64,000 nucleotides of DNA from Microbispora hainanensis (GCF_036186745.1 NZ_CP108086.1:6324001-6388000); one strand, 5' to 3'; positions 17,158 through 26,390 are shown, counted from the first letter of the stretch. The notes: generated by a model not told the origin, from the sequence alone. Numbers and translations are program-made.

Positions 17158-17269
17158 AGCTCCCTCTCGGCGTACGGACCGATCAGGCCGGGCCCGGTTG
17201 TCCGGGCCGGGCCGGATCTCGACCATGGCAGAAGGGGGATCTTGCGAGGAAGAGCGAGGGAGCGTGAGC

Positions 17270-17764
17270 ATGACCCCGGTTGTCGTACGCCGTCTCAGTG
17301 GCGAGGACTGGCGCACCTGGCGGCTGCTGCGCCTGGCGGCGCTCGCCGACGCGCCCGAAATCTTCCACGGCGACCTGGCCGAGGAACGGGCCTACGACGA
17401 GGCCCGATGGCGCGCGTGGACCGAAGACGGCGTCAAGGCGGCCGCGTTCGACGCGGACGGCCCGGTAGGAGTGGCCGCGGGACGCGTGCCGGCGGATCGG
17501 GCCGGGGCCGTCGAGCTGTTCGGCATGTGGGTGCGTCCCCGGGCACGGGGTGGGCGGATCGCCGAGCGTCTGGCCCTTGAGGTGGTGGCCTGGGCGCGCG
17601 AGGCGGGCCGGTCCCGGGTGGAGTTGTGGGTGATCGCGGGCAACGAGCCCGCCGAACGCGTCTACCGGCGGCTCGGATTCCGCGAGACGGGCGAGTACGC
17701 ACTCCATCCGCGCGACCCCGACCTGCGCAAATACGTGATGGCCAGAGGCGCCGGCGGCGGGTGA
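17270..17764 (+). CDS. GNAT-family N-acetyltransferase
   Basis: The 164-aa acetyltransferase has the acetyl-CoA loop RPRARGGRIAERLALEVVAWA (motif A), then VELWVIAGNEPAERVYRRLGF (motif B), the usual GNAT order. The substrate amine is unknown. ATG 17270 and an in-frame GTG at 17264 are both possible. Bases 17350-17379, coding for APEIFHGDLA, recur exactly 536 bp downstream in non-coding DNA, a sign of local recombination. Confidence 0.88.
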   Translation: MTPVVVRRLSGEDWRTWRLLRLAALADAPEIFHGDLAEERAYDEARWRAWTEDGVKAAAFDADGPVGVAAGRVPADRAGAVELFGMWVRPRARGGRIAERLALEVVAWAREAGRSRVELWVIAGNEPAERVYRRLGFRETGEYALHPRDPDLRKYVMARGAGGG

Positions 17765-17885
17765 CGCCCATCCCCGGCCGCTCGCCGACGGTCGCGCCGA
17801 TCACGGCACGTACGCTTCGGCCGGTGAAGTGGGTGCGTGCGGCCGGGCCCCCGGTTCGTGATCAGCGGCGGTGACTCGCGCCCGG

Positions 17886-17979
17886 CGCGCCCGAAATCTT
17901 CCACGGCGACCTGGCGTGGGATCTCGACCGGGCCGTGACGGACTACGTCGGCCGGCTGCGGGCGGGCAATCCCCGCTGA
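17886..17979 (+). pseudogene. Gene remnant carrying a 30-bp copy from the upstream GNAT gene
   Basis: Bases 17886-17915 duplicate 17350-17379 exactly. The same frame then continues as WDLDRAVTDYVGRLRAGNPR and stops at 17977-17979. There is no start codon and an in-frame stop lies just upstream. The second half looks like the true C-terminus of some other protein, now fused to a fragment of the acetyltransferase gene. Parent gene not recognised. Confidence 0.5.
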
Positions 17980-18042
17980 TCCCCGCCTGCGACCTGCTGA
18001 TCCTTTCGTAGGGGGAGCCGCGCACGAGGGATAATGCCAGGC

Positions 18043-18750
18043 ATGTACCGGGAGAGGGCCTCGCGGGTGCCGGACGCGGTGCTGTGGTGGAGCACCTCCC
18101 CCGGCTCGGCGGCCGGTGAGCGGCGGGTGCTGCCGGACGGGTGCATGGACGTGATCTGGGCGGACGGCGCGCTGCTGGTGGCGGGGCCGGACACCGCCGC
18201 GCACGTGGTGACCGACCGGCCCGGCGCCCGCTATGTGGGGCTGCGTTTCGGCCCGGGCACCGGCCCGATGGTCTTCGGGGTCCCGGCGCACGAGCTGCGC
18301 GACCAGCGGGTGCCGCTGGCCGACCTGTGGCCGGGCGCCGAGGCGCGGCGGCTGGCGGAGCGGGCCGGGGAGGCCGCCGACGTTCTCGCACGTCTGGGCG
18401 CGGTGCTGGAGGAGGAGGCGGCGCGCCGCCTGGGCACGGCGCCCCGCCGCGTCGACGCCGCTCTCGTCGGAGCGGTCGTCGAGGGCGTGCGCGCGGGCCT
18501 GCCGGTCGCGCGGATCGCCGCGGACGCGGGTGTCGGCGAACGGCGGTTGCACCGCCGGTGCCTGGACGCGTTCGGGTACGGGCCGCGCACGCTCGGCCGC
18601 ATCCTGCGGATGAACCGTGCGGTGGACCTGGCCCGCGGGGGCACGCCGCCGGCCGTGGTGGCCGCCGTGACCGGGTACGCCGACCAGGCCCACCTGTCTC
18701 GTGAGGTGAGGTCGCTGACCGGCGTGACCCTCGGCGCGCTGATCCGCTGA
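18043..18750 (+). CDS. AraC-family transcriptional regulator
   Basis: The 235-aa protein has an N-terminal cupin-like sensing region (VLPDGCMDVIWADGALLVAG, the DUF6597-type start) and a C-terminal AraC double HTH (VARIAADAGVGERRLHRRCLDAFGYGPRTL, split here by its family-typical turn, then VAAVTGYADQAHLSREVRSL). An in-frame ATG at 18034 would add three residues. The gene is convergent with a VOC gene across a strong hairpin. Confidence 0.88.
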   Translation: MYRERASRVPDAVLWWSTSPGSAAGERRVLPDGCMDVIWADGALLVAGPDTAAHVVTDRPGARYVGLRFGPGTGPMVFGVPAHELRDQRVPLADLWPGAEARRLAERAGEAADVLARLGAVLEEEAARRLGTAPRRVDAALVGAVVEGVRAGLPVARIAADAGVGERRLHRRCLDAFGYGPRTLGRILRMNRAVDLARGGTPPAVVAAVTGYADQAHLSREVRSLTGVTLGALIR

Positions 18751-18774
18751 CCACCGGGCCCTCCGGCCCGGTGG
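18751..18774. terminator. Bidirectional hairpin terminator
   Basis: CCACCGGGCC (18751-18760) pairs perfectly with GGCCCGGTGG (18765-18774) across a 4-nt CTCC loop. It starts at the first base after the AraC stop codon and lies 6 bp from the convergent VOC stop, so it can serve both genes. Confidence 0.75.
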
Positions 18775-18780
18775 AGCCCG

Positions 18781-19179
18781 TCAGGTGGTGGGCAGGGCGG
18801 CGAACAGGTCCACGCCGTTGCCGTCCGGGTCGTGCACGACGGCGTAGCGCTGCCCCCAGAACGCGTCCCACGGTTTGAGGTGTCCTTCGTAGCCGGCCGC
18901 GACGAGGTCCTCGTACAGGCGGTCGACCTCCGCGGGGGTGTCGCAGCGGAAGGCGAGGCTGACGCGGGGCCCGCCGCTCGCGGGCGACCAGGAGGAGTCG
19001 AAGGACCGGACGGTCTCCGTGGTGTCCCACGCGAGACGCAGCCCGCCGGGAAGGGTCACCTCGACGTGAGGCTCGGTGTCGGCGGAGGGCGGGATGTCCA
19101 GCCCGAGCCGGCGGTAGAAGGACAGGGAGGCGGCCATGTCGGTCACGACCAGGCCGATGAGATCGAACGTCGGTGCCAT
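18781..19179 (-). CDS. VOC family protein (bleomycin-resistance-like)
   Basis: The 132-aa protein starts TFDLIGLVVTDMAASLSFYRRLGL and ends QRYAVVHDPDGNGVDLFAAL, the paired halves of a VOC fold with a metal-type Glu/His arrangement not fully conserved. ATG 19177-19179 was chosen because the fold begins there; upstream in-frame residues are low-complexity. Function beyond the fold is not evident. Confidence 0.85.
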   Translation of the reverse strand: MAPTFDLIGLVVTDMAASLSFYRRLGLDIPPSADTEPHVEVTLPGGLRLAWDTTETVRSFDSSWSPASGGPRVSLAFRCDTPAEVDRLYEDLVAAGYEGHLKPWDAFWGQRYAVVHDPDGNGVDLFAALPTT

Positions 19180-19269
19180 GACGCCCACGCTAGGAGACGG
19201 GCGGGCCGGCCGTCTTGAACGTATCGGACACGCGCCGGGGTGGCGCACGCGCGTCGATGCGGCGCGGTG

Positions 19270-20482
19270 TCACGATGCTTGGTCAGAGGTGACCTCGGCA
19301 GGCAGGGGGACGGCGCCGGGGTCGGGGGTTGCGGCGACGTCGTGGTGTGGCCGGGCCAGTGCCGCGGCGATGGCCACCGTGCCTGCGGCGCACACGGCGG
19401 CCGCTCCGTGCAGCGCGGCCCGGCGATGACGGCGGCGGAGGTGTCCGGGCCGATCACGGTGAGCCAGGCGTTTCCGCCGGCGAGCAACGCCAAGGAGATC
19501 GTGATCAGCACGCGGGTCGGCATGCCCCGGTTCACCAGCCCACCGGCCAGGGGCGGAGCCAGGAGCACCGGTGCGGTCATCAACAGCAGCATCGTTCCGG
19601 CGCGCTGCGGGGAGAAGCCGCTCGCACCCACCAGGTACGTGGGCAGGTAGGTCAGCAGCGTCACGAAGCCGAACGCCGCGACCACGGGCACCATGCACAA
19701 CGCCAGGAATCGGCGGTTCTTCACCAGCGACAGGTCGAGCAGCGGGGCGGAGGCACGCGCCTGAAGGACGACGAAGACCACCAGCAGGCCCACGCCGGCG
19801 ACCAGCGGCGAGAGCGTACCGGCGCTGGCCCAGCCCCATTCCGGGCCCTGGACCACGCCCAGAACCAACGCGCCCAGGCCGGCGACGAACACCACCGCGC
19901 CGGTCACGTTCAGGCGGGGACGCTGCTCGGCACGCGATTCGGCGACGTAACCGACGCCGGCCAGCGCCACAACCGCCAAAGCGGCGTACAGCCCGAAGGT
20001 GGCGCGCCAGCCCAGCGCGCCGACCAGCCTGCCCGACAGGGCCGGCCCGACCGCCACTCCGAGCCCGGCGGCGCTGCCGAGCGCCGCGAACGCGCGGGTG
20101 CGCCCGCGCCGTCGAAGGTAGTGGCCAAGATCGCACCGCCGCTGGCGAACACCCCGGCCGCACCGATGCCCGACAGGGCGCGGGCCGGGTCCAGCAGGAC
20201 GATGCCGGGGGCGGCCGCCGAGGCCAGCGAACCGGCGGCGAACAGCCCCGCGCCGGCCAGGAAGATGCGGCGGCGTCCCACCAGGTCGGCCGCTGACCCG
20301 GTCACCAGCATGAACGAGGCGAACGTCAGGTTGTAGGCGTTCATGACCCATTGCAGCGGCGCGCCCGCGGTATGCAGGTCCGCGCCGATGCCGGGCGGCG
20401 CCACGGCTGCACCGGAGATGGACATCGGCACGTTGATGAAGGCGAGCAGCACCACCGCCAGCGTGATCGACGGCCCGCTCAT
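19270..20482 (-). pseudogene. MFS drug:H+ antiporter (DHA2-like), disrupted
   Basis: The N-terminal part (MSGPSITLAVVLLAFINVPM, then WVMNAYNLTFASFMLVTGSAADLVGRRR) carries MFS motif A. The frame shifts near 20100, where one base is missing between GAG and RTRAFAALGSAAGLGVAVGP. A second break near 19418 moves the last 40 residues (AALHGAAAVCAAGTVAIAAALARP) to a third frame and also seems to skip about 70 residues that relatives have, removing late membrane helices. The start abuts a truncated TetR gene, so a deletion probably also removed the native 5' end and promoter. Confidence 0.8.
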
Positions 20483-20828
20483 CGAGGCACTCCGCGTGGC
20501 GTTGAACACCACCTTGAGCGCCATGGACCCCGACTGGGATCGCCGCTTCCTGGCCGCCCGCGAGCTGTCGGAAGCCGTCCCCGCGCTGCAGGCGCACAGC
20601 CTGGGCTACTGCCACGACACCACCCTGGCCCTGGTCAATGTGGTGAGCGGCCGCGCCGATGTCGACGAGGTGCGCGTCCGGCTGGCCGTAGAGATCTTCG
20701 TGGCCGCCTGGCGCACGGCTTCCCTGCGGTGGACGGTGCAGGGCGGCCACGGCGGCCGCGACGCGTTGCTGAACCTAGTGGAGGAGACCTTCGCCAAGGT
20801 CCCCGCCGCACTCGCCTGCCCCGCCTGA
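20478..20828 (+). pseudogene. TetR-family regulator, C-terminal fragment without HTH
   Basis: The translation IEALRVALNTTLSAMDPDWD, followed by RRFLAARELSEAVPALQAHS and ending VEIFVAAWRTASLRW..LLNLVEETFAKV, matches the C-terminal ligand domain of TetR regulators. The DNA-binding domain is absent: upstream sequence belongs to the head-to-head MFS gene on the other strand. The simplest history is a divergent TetR-MFS pair in which one deletion removed the promoter region, the TetR HTH and the first MFS codons. Confidence 0.65.
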
Positions 20829-20946
20829 CGATCTCGTGCGACCACGCCGGTGACGTGGGGCTCGGCGAAGGCGGGGCAGGCGGCCGTGCCGGTCACGACC
20901 GAGGACCACGGCGGGCGGTGGCCGGACGTGTCGGGACGCCGGCGGG

Positions 20947-21264
20947 TCAGTGGGAGAAGGGCGTGACGGCCGTGACGGCGGCCACCGGGATCGGCCCGTA
21001 GATGTGGGGGAACGCCTCGTCGGCCCCCTCGGGCACCTCCAGCCTGACCGGGCAGCCGAGCCGGTCCTCGTCGATCTCCAGCAGCACCAGGGGCTCGGTG
21101 ACGTGCCCGTAGTAGCGGCCCGCCACACCGCGCGCCTGGCCGAGGTCGGCCGAAGCGTGGATGAAGCCCTCCTCCTCCAGGGTCCGGCCGAGGGTGGAGA
21201 CGCGGTATTCGCCCGCCGGGACGGCCGCGTCCCAGTCGGCGGCCAGCGCGAGATGGAAGATCAT
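20947..21264 (-). CDS. DUF952 domain protein
   Basis: The 105-aa protein begins MIFHLALAADWDAA and has EEEGFIHASADLGQARGVAGRYY and FPHIYGPIPVAAV. This is the DUF952 pattern, a small fold related to glutathione-S-transferase-like or ADP-ribosyl-type folds with a conserved FIHxS motif; its biochemical role is not established. Its ATG overlaps the TetR stop (ATGA), so it is translationally coupled to that regulator. Confidence 0.85.
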   Translation of the reverse strand: MIFHLALAADWDAAVPAGEYRVSTLGRTLEEEGFIHASADLGQARGVAGRYYGHVTEPLVLLEIDEDRLGCPVRLEVPEGADEAFPHIYGPIPVAAVTAVTPFSH

Positions 21265-21998
21265 GAGCCGACCCTAGCGGGCGGGGCCAGCGCGGCCAGC
21301 GCCCGGGCCACCGCCTCCCGTGCCCGCTGCCTGCCGTCGGGGCGGGCCTCGACGACCTCCTCCACCCACAGTCCCGACAGCAGCCCGGCGACGAAACGCA
21401 CCTCCCCGGGCCCGCAGGGGTAGCCGGCGCCGCCCAGCACCGCGGCGACGATGTCGTCGCAGCCGTCGGTCCAGGCGCGGGCGATGGCCTGCAGCGCCGG
21501 GTCGCGGCCCGCCTGCAGGTACAGCTCCCACAGGCCGAGCTGGCGCAGCCGGTCGGAGGCGTACACGCCGGTGAGCGTCTCGGCGACCGCGAGCGGCGTA
21601 CGGCCGGCGAGGTGGTCCACCGCCGCCCGCATGCGGGCCAGTTCGCGCTCGACCAGCAGGGCGAACGCCTCGGCCAGCAACTGGTCGCGGCTGGTGAAGT
21701 AGTAGGAGGTGGCGGCGAGGGGCAGCCCGGCCCGGCGGGCGACGGCCCGGTGCGTCACGGCGGCGAACCCGCCGTCGCCGAGCAGGTCGACGGCGGCGTC
21801 CAGCAGCGCCTCCCTGCGGCGTACGGCACGCTCCTGCGGGCGCCGCGGCTGGGACGAGACGGGCGCGACGGCCCGCGCGGCGACGCCGCGTGAGCGGGCC
21901 GCCGCCGGGACGGGTGCGGGCCGGTCCTGATCGGGCACGCCGTGTTCCTCCCCTGGATCGTCGGGGCTCCCCGCGGGCCGGGGATCCGTAGGGATCAC
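21261..21998 (-). CDS. TetR-family regulator
   Basis: At 245 aa this is longer than usual because ~50 disordered residues precede the HTH. The HTH core is RREALLDAAVDLLGDGGFAA, then VARRAGLPLAATSYYFTSRDQLL. A downstream start inside the leader is possible. It is the middle gene of an SMR-TetR-DUF952 operon and probably represses that operon, as TetR regulators beside efflux genes usually do. Confidence 0.85.
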   Translation of the reverse strand: MIPTDPRPAGSPDDPGEEHGVPDQDRPAPVPAAARSRGVAARAVAPVSSQPRRPQERAVRRREALLDAAVDLLGDGGFAAVTHRAVARRAGLPLAATSYYFTSRDQLLAEAFALLVERELARMRAAVDHLAGRTPLAVAETLTGVYASDRLRQLGLWELYLQAGRDPALQAIARAWTDGCDDIVAAVLGGAGYPCGPGEVRFVAGLLSGLWVEEVVEARPDGRQRAREAVARALAALAPPARVGS

Positions 21999-22044
21999 GC
22001 TTAGCGGGCACGCGCCGCCGGGTCAAACGACCGGCGCCGATCGA

Positions 22045-22368
22045 TCAGTGGGCGCCGGCGAGGTTGAGGACGGCGACCCCGGCGATGATCAGGGCGATGC
22101 CGGCCGCCTTCACGAGGTTCATGTTCTCGCCGAGGAACAACGCGCCGATCAGCGCGATCGCCGCGGTCCCGGTGCCCGCCCACACCGCGTACGCGATGCC
22201 GACGGGCATGCGGAGCTTGAGCGCCCAGGCCAGCAGCAGGAACGAGGCGATGTAGCCGGCGGCGACCACGATGGTCCAGCCCCAGCGGGTCAGGCCGTCG
22301 CTGAGTTTGAGCGCGGAGGTGGCCAGGACCTCCGAGGCGATCGCGCCGACGAGCAGGAGCCAGGCCAT
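22045..22368 (-). CDS. Small multidrug resistance (SMR/EmrE-type) efflux protein
   Basis: The 107-aa protein has four transmembrane helices. The essential glutamate of helix 1 is present (AIASEVLATSALKLSDG, Glu13-14 region), as are the GIAYAVWAGTGTAAIALIGA and GENMNLVKAAGIALIIAGV signatures. SMR proteins form antiparallel or parallel dimers and exchange protons for cationic drugs or guanidinium. An AT-rich stretch at 22379-22420 upstream (GATAAAAACGG...CCCAATTTTAC) probably contains its promoter and the operator for the co-transcribed TetR. Confidence 0.92.
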   Translation of the reverse strand: MAWLLLVGAIASEVLATSALKLSDGLTRWGWTIVVAAGYIASFLLLAWALKLRMPVGIAYAVWAGTGTAAIALIGALFLGENMNLVKAAGIALIIAGVAVLNLAGAH

Positions 22369-22432
22369 GGGAACCCCATTGATAAAAACGGTACGCTTGT
22401 CCCAATTTTACGCTCCATGGCGCGGCAAAGCC

Positions 22433-23344
22433 ATGGGCGGGCCGACCAGGGGCTCCAGGCTTGTCGGCCCGATCCCGCTGCTGCTGTCGTTCGTGCTGTT
22501 CCCCGCCGCTGTCGGGATCGCGATCGTGCGGCACGGGCTGCTCGACATCCGGCTCGTGCTCTCACGCGCCCTGCTGTACGGCCTGGCGGTGTCGGCCGTG
22601 ATCGCCGCCTATGCCGGGATCGTCACCGGACTGTCGCTGCTGGTGCCCGCCAACGCCGATCGCGGCGTGTCGATCGCGGCGGCCATCGTGGTGGCGATCG
22701 TGGTGGCGATCGGATCCACACCGGTACGGCCGGCCTTCCAGCGCCTGATCGACCGGGCCCTGTACGGGCTGCGTTCCGAACCGTGGACGGCCGCGGCCAG
22801 CATCGGCGAGCGGCTGCAGCACGACGACGACCTCGCCGCAGCGCTCGACAGAACCCGTACCGCGCCGCGGCTGCCCTGGCTGGCCCTGCACGGGCTGCCC
22901 GAGCCGGTCCCCTCGGGAACACCCGCCGCCGAGCACGCCGAGCTGCCCCTGCTGTACGGCGGCCAGACCGTCGGCACCCTGGTGGTCGGGTTACGCGCGG
23001 GCGAGCACGCCCTGCACGCCGCCGACCGCCGTGCTCTCGACCTGGTCGCGACCCCACTGGCGGTCGCCCTGCACGCCACCATGCTCAGCCGGCAGGTCTC
23101 GCAAGCCCGAACCGCCGTGGTGGAGGCGACAGCGGCCGAACGAGTCCGGCTCCAGCGCGAGCTGCATGACGGCCTGGGGCCCGACCTGACCATCACCGTG
23201 CGCGACGACGGCACCCCGGCGTCGTCGTGGCAGCCCGGCGTCGGCCTGCGCTCGCTCGTCGAACGGGCCGAGGAGGTAGGCGGCCGGGCCAGCGCGGGGC
23301 CCACGCCGTACGGCTGGCAGGTCAGGGCCACGCTCCCGCTGTAG
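22433..23344 (+). pseudogene. NarL-type sensor histidine kinase, N-terminally truncated with internal deletion
   Basis: The frame starts abruptly inside a membrane helix (IPLLLSFVLFPAAVGIAIVR) and continues through a second pair of helices and a GAF-like linker to the phospho-acceptor motif VRLQRELHDGLGPD. The dimerisation domain and the N- and D-boxes that should follow are absent: the next residues are LTITVRDDGTPASSWQPGVG and the terminal G-box LRSLVERAEEVGGR. Roughly 130-150 residues are missing at the junction near 23185. An ATG exists at 22433, but no partner response regulator is nearby. A stable kinase is unlikely. Confidence 0.75.
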
Positions 23345-23650
23345 CTCACGTCACTGTGCCTGATTGCCGCCCTACGCCACCGCCACCCGGATCTGCTGGG
23401 CTTCCCAAGCCGGCTGGACCAAGGCGGCGCCGAAGCCATCGCCACACTCCTCGAAGGCTGACCCCTCCGCGGCCCCGGGCGCCGCGCCGCGCCGACCGCC
23501 ACGCCCGACCGCCTCGCCAGGCCGCCGTGCTCCAAGCGCCGAGCTTCGACCACCCCCGCCGGCCCCGGCCGTCGCGGGGCCTGCACGGGCGGGGCGCGTG
23601 CGGGCGTGGACACTTGGCGTGAGCGTCGAATGCGTGTTCTACTGAACCTC
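23345..23650. other. 306-bp gap with a short gene remnant
   Basis: Directly after the kinase stop, in the same frame, comes LIAALRHRHPDLLGFPSRLD ending at a TGA (23459-23461). It reads like the C-terminus of another protein but has no start. The rest, up to the radical SAM gene, is GC-rich without a recognisable feature. Confidence 0.4.
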
Positions 23651-24817
23651 ATGCGTCGCGACGCCACTTCCCGTGCGGAGGACCAGCCCGCTGCGCGGCC
23701 ACGCGGGCAGCAGCAGACGGTGCAGGAACCCGGGCAGCCCATGCGACAACCCGCACCGTCCGAACAGCACCAGACCCGGCACCCTGCGCAGCCCAGTCCC
23801 CGGCCTGGACAGTCGAGACGGTCCGCGCAGGCCGGGCAGCCTGAGCAGCAGTCGCTCGTCGTCGAGGGGCCCGCACGCCCGCGCATCGAGCGGCAGGCCG
23901 TCACCCGCGTCTTCGACGGCATCACCTGCTATGAGGTGCCGGCACGCGTGGCGATCGAGCGGGTCCCCGAGGCGGCCGAGCTGCCCTTCATGTACGGCGC
24001 GAGCCCCTATCGCGGCTGCGAGTCGGGCTGCGGCTACTGCACCGCCCGGCGCGGCCACCGCTACCTGGGGCTGGATCCGGGCCGCGACTTCTCCACGAAG
24101 ATCGTCGTCAAGACCGACCTGGCCCGGCGGTTGCGGCGCGAGCTGGGCTCCCCGCGCTGGAGCGGCGAGCCGGTCGCGCTGGGTCTCACCGGCGACTGCT
24201 ACCAGCCGGCCGAGGAGATCTACCACCTGATGCCCGGCGTCATCCGGGCCCTCGCCGACGCGGCCAACCCGTTCACCGTGCTCACCAAGAGCCCCCTCGT
24301 CCTGCGTGATCTCGACCTGTTACGCGACGCCGCGAAGGTGACCCAGGTCGGCGCCCTGGTGTCGGTCGGCTTCGTCGACGACCGCCTGCGGCGCGCCGTC
24401 GAGCCGGGGGCCGCGACACCGCAGCGGCGCCTGGAGATCTGCGCGACGCTGAACGACGCAGGCATCCCCTGCGGTGTGCTGATGGCGCCGATCCTGCCGC
24501 TCATCACCGACTCCACCGATCACCTCATGGCGACCGTACGGCGGGCGGCCGAGGCGGGCGCGGTCAGCGTGACGCCCGTCGTGCTGCGCCTGCCCGCGGG
24601 CGCGCGGGAGTGGTACATGGGGTGGCTGGAGCGTGAGCACCCCGGTCTCGTGCCGCGTTACCAGGCGCTGTACGGCAAGGGCCAGGTCGCCGAGGACGGC
24701 TACCGGCGGCGGATCGCCGAGCAGGTGCGCGTCCTCGCCGAGACCTACGGCATCGGCAGGGACGCCCGGCGGTGGCGGCGGCGCCGGTCCCCCGCCCGCC
24801 AGCTCGCCCTCGTCTGA
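23651..24817 (+). CDS. Radical SAM protein (Rv2578c/SPL-like family)
   Basis: The 388-aa protein has the cluster motif CESGCGYC (Cys123, Cys127, Cys130; CxxxCxxC, binding the 4Fe-4S cluster) in the context SPYRGCESGCGYCTARRGHR. YLGLDPGRDFSTKIVVKTD, LGLTGDCYQPAEE and VLTKSPLVLRD follow, as in the actinobacterial Rv2578c group related to spore-photoproduct lyase. An N-terminal region of ~75 Gln/Pro/Arg-rich residues is unusual. Starts at 23606, 23630 or 23651 are possible; 23651 (MRRDA) fits the family start best, but no strong ribosome site decides it. Confidence 0.82.
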   Translation: MRRDATSRAEDQPAARPRGQQQTVQEPGQPMRQPAPSEQHQTRHPAQPSPRPGQSRRSAQAGQPEQQSLVVEGPARPRIERQAVTRVFDGITCYEVPARVAIERVPEAAELPFMYGASPYRGCESGCGYCTARRGHRYLGLDPGRDFSTKIVVKTDLARRLRRELGSPRWSGEPVALGLTGDCYQPAEEIYHLMPGVIRALADAANPFTVLTKSPLVLRDLDLLRDAAKVTQVGALVSVGFVDDRLRRAVEPGAATPQRRLEICATLNDAGIPCGVLMAPILPLITDSTDHLMATVRRAAEAGAVSVTPVVLRLPAGAREWYMGWLEREHPGLVPRYQALYGKGQVAEDGYRRRIAEQVRVLAETYGIGRDARRWRRRRSPARQLALV

Positions 24818-24857
24818 CTCCCCAGGCGGCCCGGGCCACCGGTCCCGTACCGCCCGG

Positions 24858-24921
24858 GGCCGTGGCAGCACCAGGCCGTGGCAGCACCAGGCCGTGGCAG
24901 CACCAGGCCGTGGCAGGACCG
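24858..24921. repeat. 16-bp tandem repeat, four units
   Basis: Units of GGCCGTGGCAGCACCA repeat exactly three times, followed by a diverged GGCCGTGGCAGGACCG. The array starts 40 bp after the radical SAM stop and lies upstream of the epoxide hydrolase gene. Confidence 0.95.
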
Positions 24922-24945
24922 GGCCGTTCAAGCGACGGGACGGAC

Positions 24946-24973
24946 GACGCGTTGTGGACGACCCGTTGTGGAC
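24946..24973. repeat. 14-bp tandem duplication
   Basis: GACGCGTTGTGGAC is followed immediately by GACCCGTTGTGGAC (one mismatch). It lies 25 bp after the 16-bp array and has the same 14-bp period and a TTGTGG core like the array at 6517. Confidence 0.85.
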
Positions 24974-25107
24974 GGCGTCGGAAATCGGCACGCTTGCCCG
25001 CATCGCCCCGGCCCGCGGTCAGAGCGTCCCGGCCGTGGCGTTTTTCATCCGCTTCGTGCCGGACGTAGAGGACGGTGGCTGTCCTCCACGCGGGGCAGGC
25101 TGACGCC

Positions 25108-26256
25108 GTGAGCACACCACGACCGTTTCGCATCGACATCCCGCAGGCCGATCTCGACGACCTGGCCGGTCGTCTGGCCCGCACTCGCTGGCCCGACGAG
25201 CTTCCCGGCGTCGGCTGGTCCTACGGGGTGAACAAGGACTACCTCATGGGGCTGGTCGACCACTGGCGCACCGGTTATGACTGGCGCGAGCACGAGGCCC
25301 GCCTCAACGAGGTGCCGCAGTTCACCACCGAGATCGACGGCCAGAACGTCCACTTCCTGCACGTACGCTCCCCCGAGCCCGGCGCCACCCCGCTGATCGT
25401 CACGCACGGCTGGCCGAGCACGGTGTACGACTTCCTGGACATCCTCGGGCCGCTGACCGACCCCCGGGCGTACGGCGGGGATCCGGCGGACGCCTTCCAC
25501 GTCGTCGCGCCCTCGGTGCCGGGTTTCGCGTTCTCCGGGCCGACCCGTGAGACCGGCTGGGGGGCCGCCCGCGTCGCCCGGGCCTGGGCCGAGCTCATGC
25601 GGCGCCTGGGATACGAGCGGTACGGCGCTCAAGGGGGCGACTTCGGCAGCATCGTCTCCCCCGAGCTCGGCCGGATCGCGCCGGAGCGCGTGATCGGCGT
25701 GCACGTCAACGCGCTGGCCACCGCCTCGACACCGATCGGCCCCGGCGAGCTGGACAGGCTCACCGATGACGAGCGCGAGCAGGCCAGGTCGAACCAGGCG
25801 TGGTGGTACGGCCGCTCCGGCTACGCCACCCAGATGTCCACCCGGCCGCAGACCCTGGCGTACGCGCTCAACGACTCCCCGGCCGGCCAGCTCGCCTGGA
25901 ACCTGGAGTGGTTCGTCGACTGGGATCCCACCCGCACCGAGCGAACCCCCGTCGACCGCGACACCATCCTGACCAACGTCACGATCTTCTGGCTGACCGC
26001 CACGGCGGGGTCGGCCGCGCGGATGTACCTGGAGACCGCGTCGGAGGCGTGGGGCCGGCGGCCCGCGCCCCCGCCGGTGCCGACGGGAGTGGCGAACTTC
26101 CTCGGCGACCGGGCGATCCGCGGGCTGGCCGAGCTGTCCAACACCGTCGTCCACTGGTCGCGGTTCCCCCGCGGCGGGCACTTCGCCTCACTGCAGGCAC
26201 CGGACCTCCTGGTCGCCGACATCCGGGACTTCTTCCGGAAACTCAAGGCCCGGTAG
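25108..26256 (+). CDS. Epoxide hydrolase (EHN-domain alpha/beta hydrolase)
   Basis: The 382-aa enzyme begins with the epoxide-hydrolase N-terminal region ([20 protein letters not shown], then [20 protein letters not shown]), followed by the alpha/beta core with oxyanion motif HGWPST and nucleophile segment [10 protein letters not shown], where the Asp attacks the epoxide. The His of the triad lies in [13 protein letters not shown]. It hydrolyses epoxides to diols in xenobiotic or terpenoid metabolism; the substrate is unknown. The GTG at 25108 was chosen because the EHN domain starts there. Confidence 0.88.
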   Translation: MSTPRPFRIDIPQADLDDLAGRLARTRWPDELPGVGWSYGVNKDYLMGLVDHWRTGYDWREHEARLNEVPQFTTEIDGQNVHFLHVRSPEPGATPLIVTHGWPSTVYDFLDILGPLTDPRAYGGDPADAFHVVAPSVPGFAFSGPTRETGWGAARVARAWAELMRRLGYERYGAQGGDFGSIVSPELGRIAPERVIGVHVNALATASTPIGPGELDRLTDDEREQARSNQAWWYGRSGYATQMSTRPQTLAYALNDSPAGQLAWNLEWFVDWDPTRTERTPVDRDTILTNVTIFWLTATAGSAARMYLETASEAWGRRPAPPPVPTGVANFLGDRAIRGLAELSNTVVHWSRFPRGGHFASLQAPDLLVADIRDFFRKLKAR

Positions 26257-26302
26257 GCGGCAGGCGGGTACGGCCGCGCGCGCCGCGGACACCTTGCGGC
26301 CC

Positions 26303-26390
26303 GAAGACACACAGCGCAGCGAAGACACAGCGCAGCGAGGACACACAGCGCAGCCGGACGACGCCGCGCAGCCGGAAGACACAGCGCACG
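26303..26390. repeat. Degenerate 16-20-bp tandem repeat
   Basis: About five imperfect units of the form GAAGACACAGCGCAGC, with lengths between 16 and 20 bp because of small insertions (extra AC or CG), lie between the convergent epoxide hydrolase and sigma-factor stops. It looks like an older, drifting version of the cleaner arrays elsewhere in the window. Confidence 0.8.

Noticed and set aside
22379..22420. Defined TetR operator upstream of the SMR gene
   Set aside because: The stretch is AT-rich but no convincing inverted repeat could be aligned by eye.
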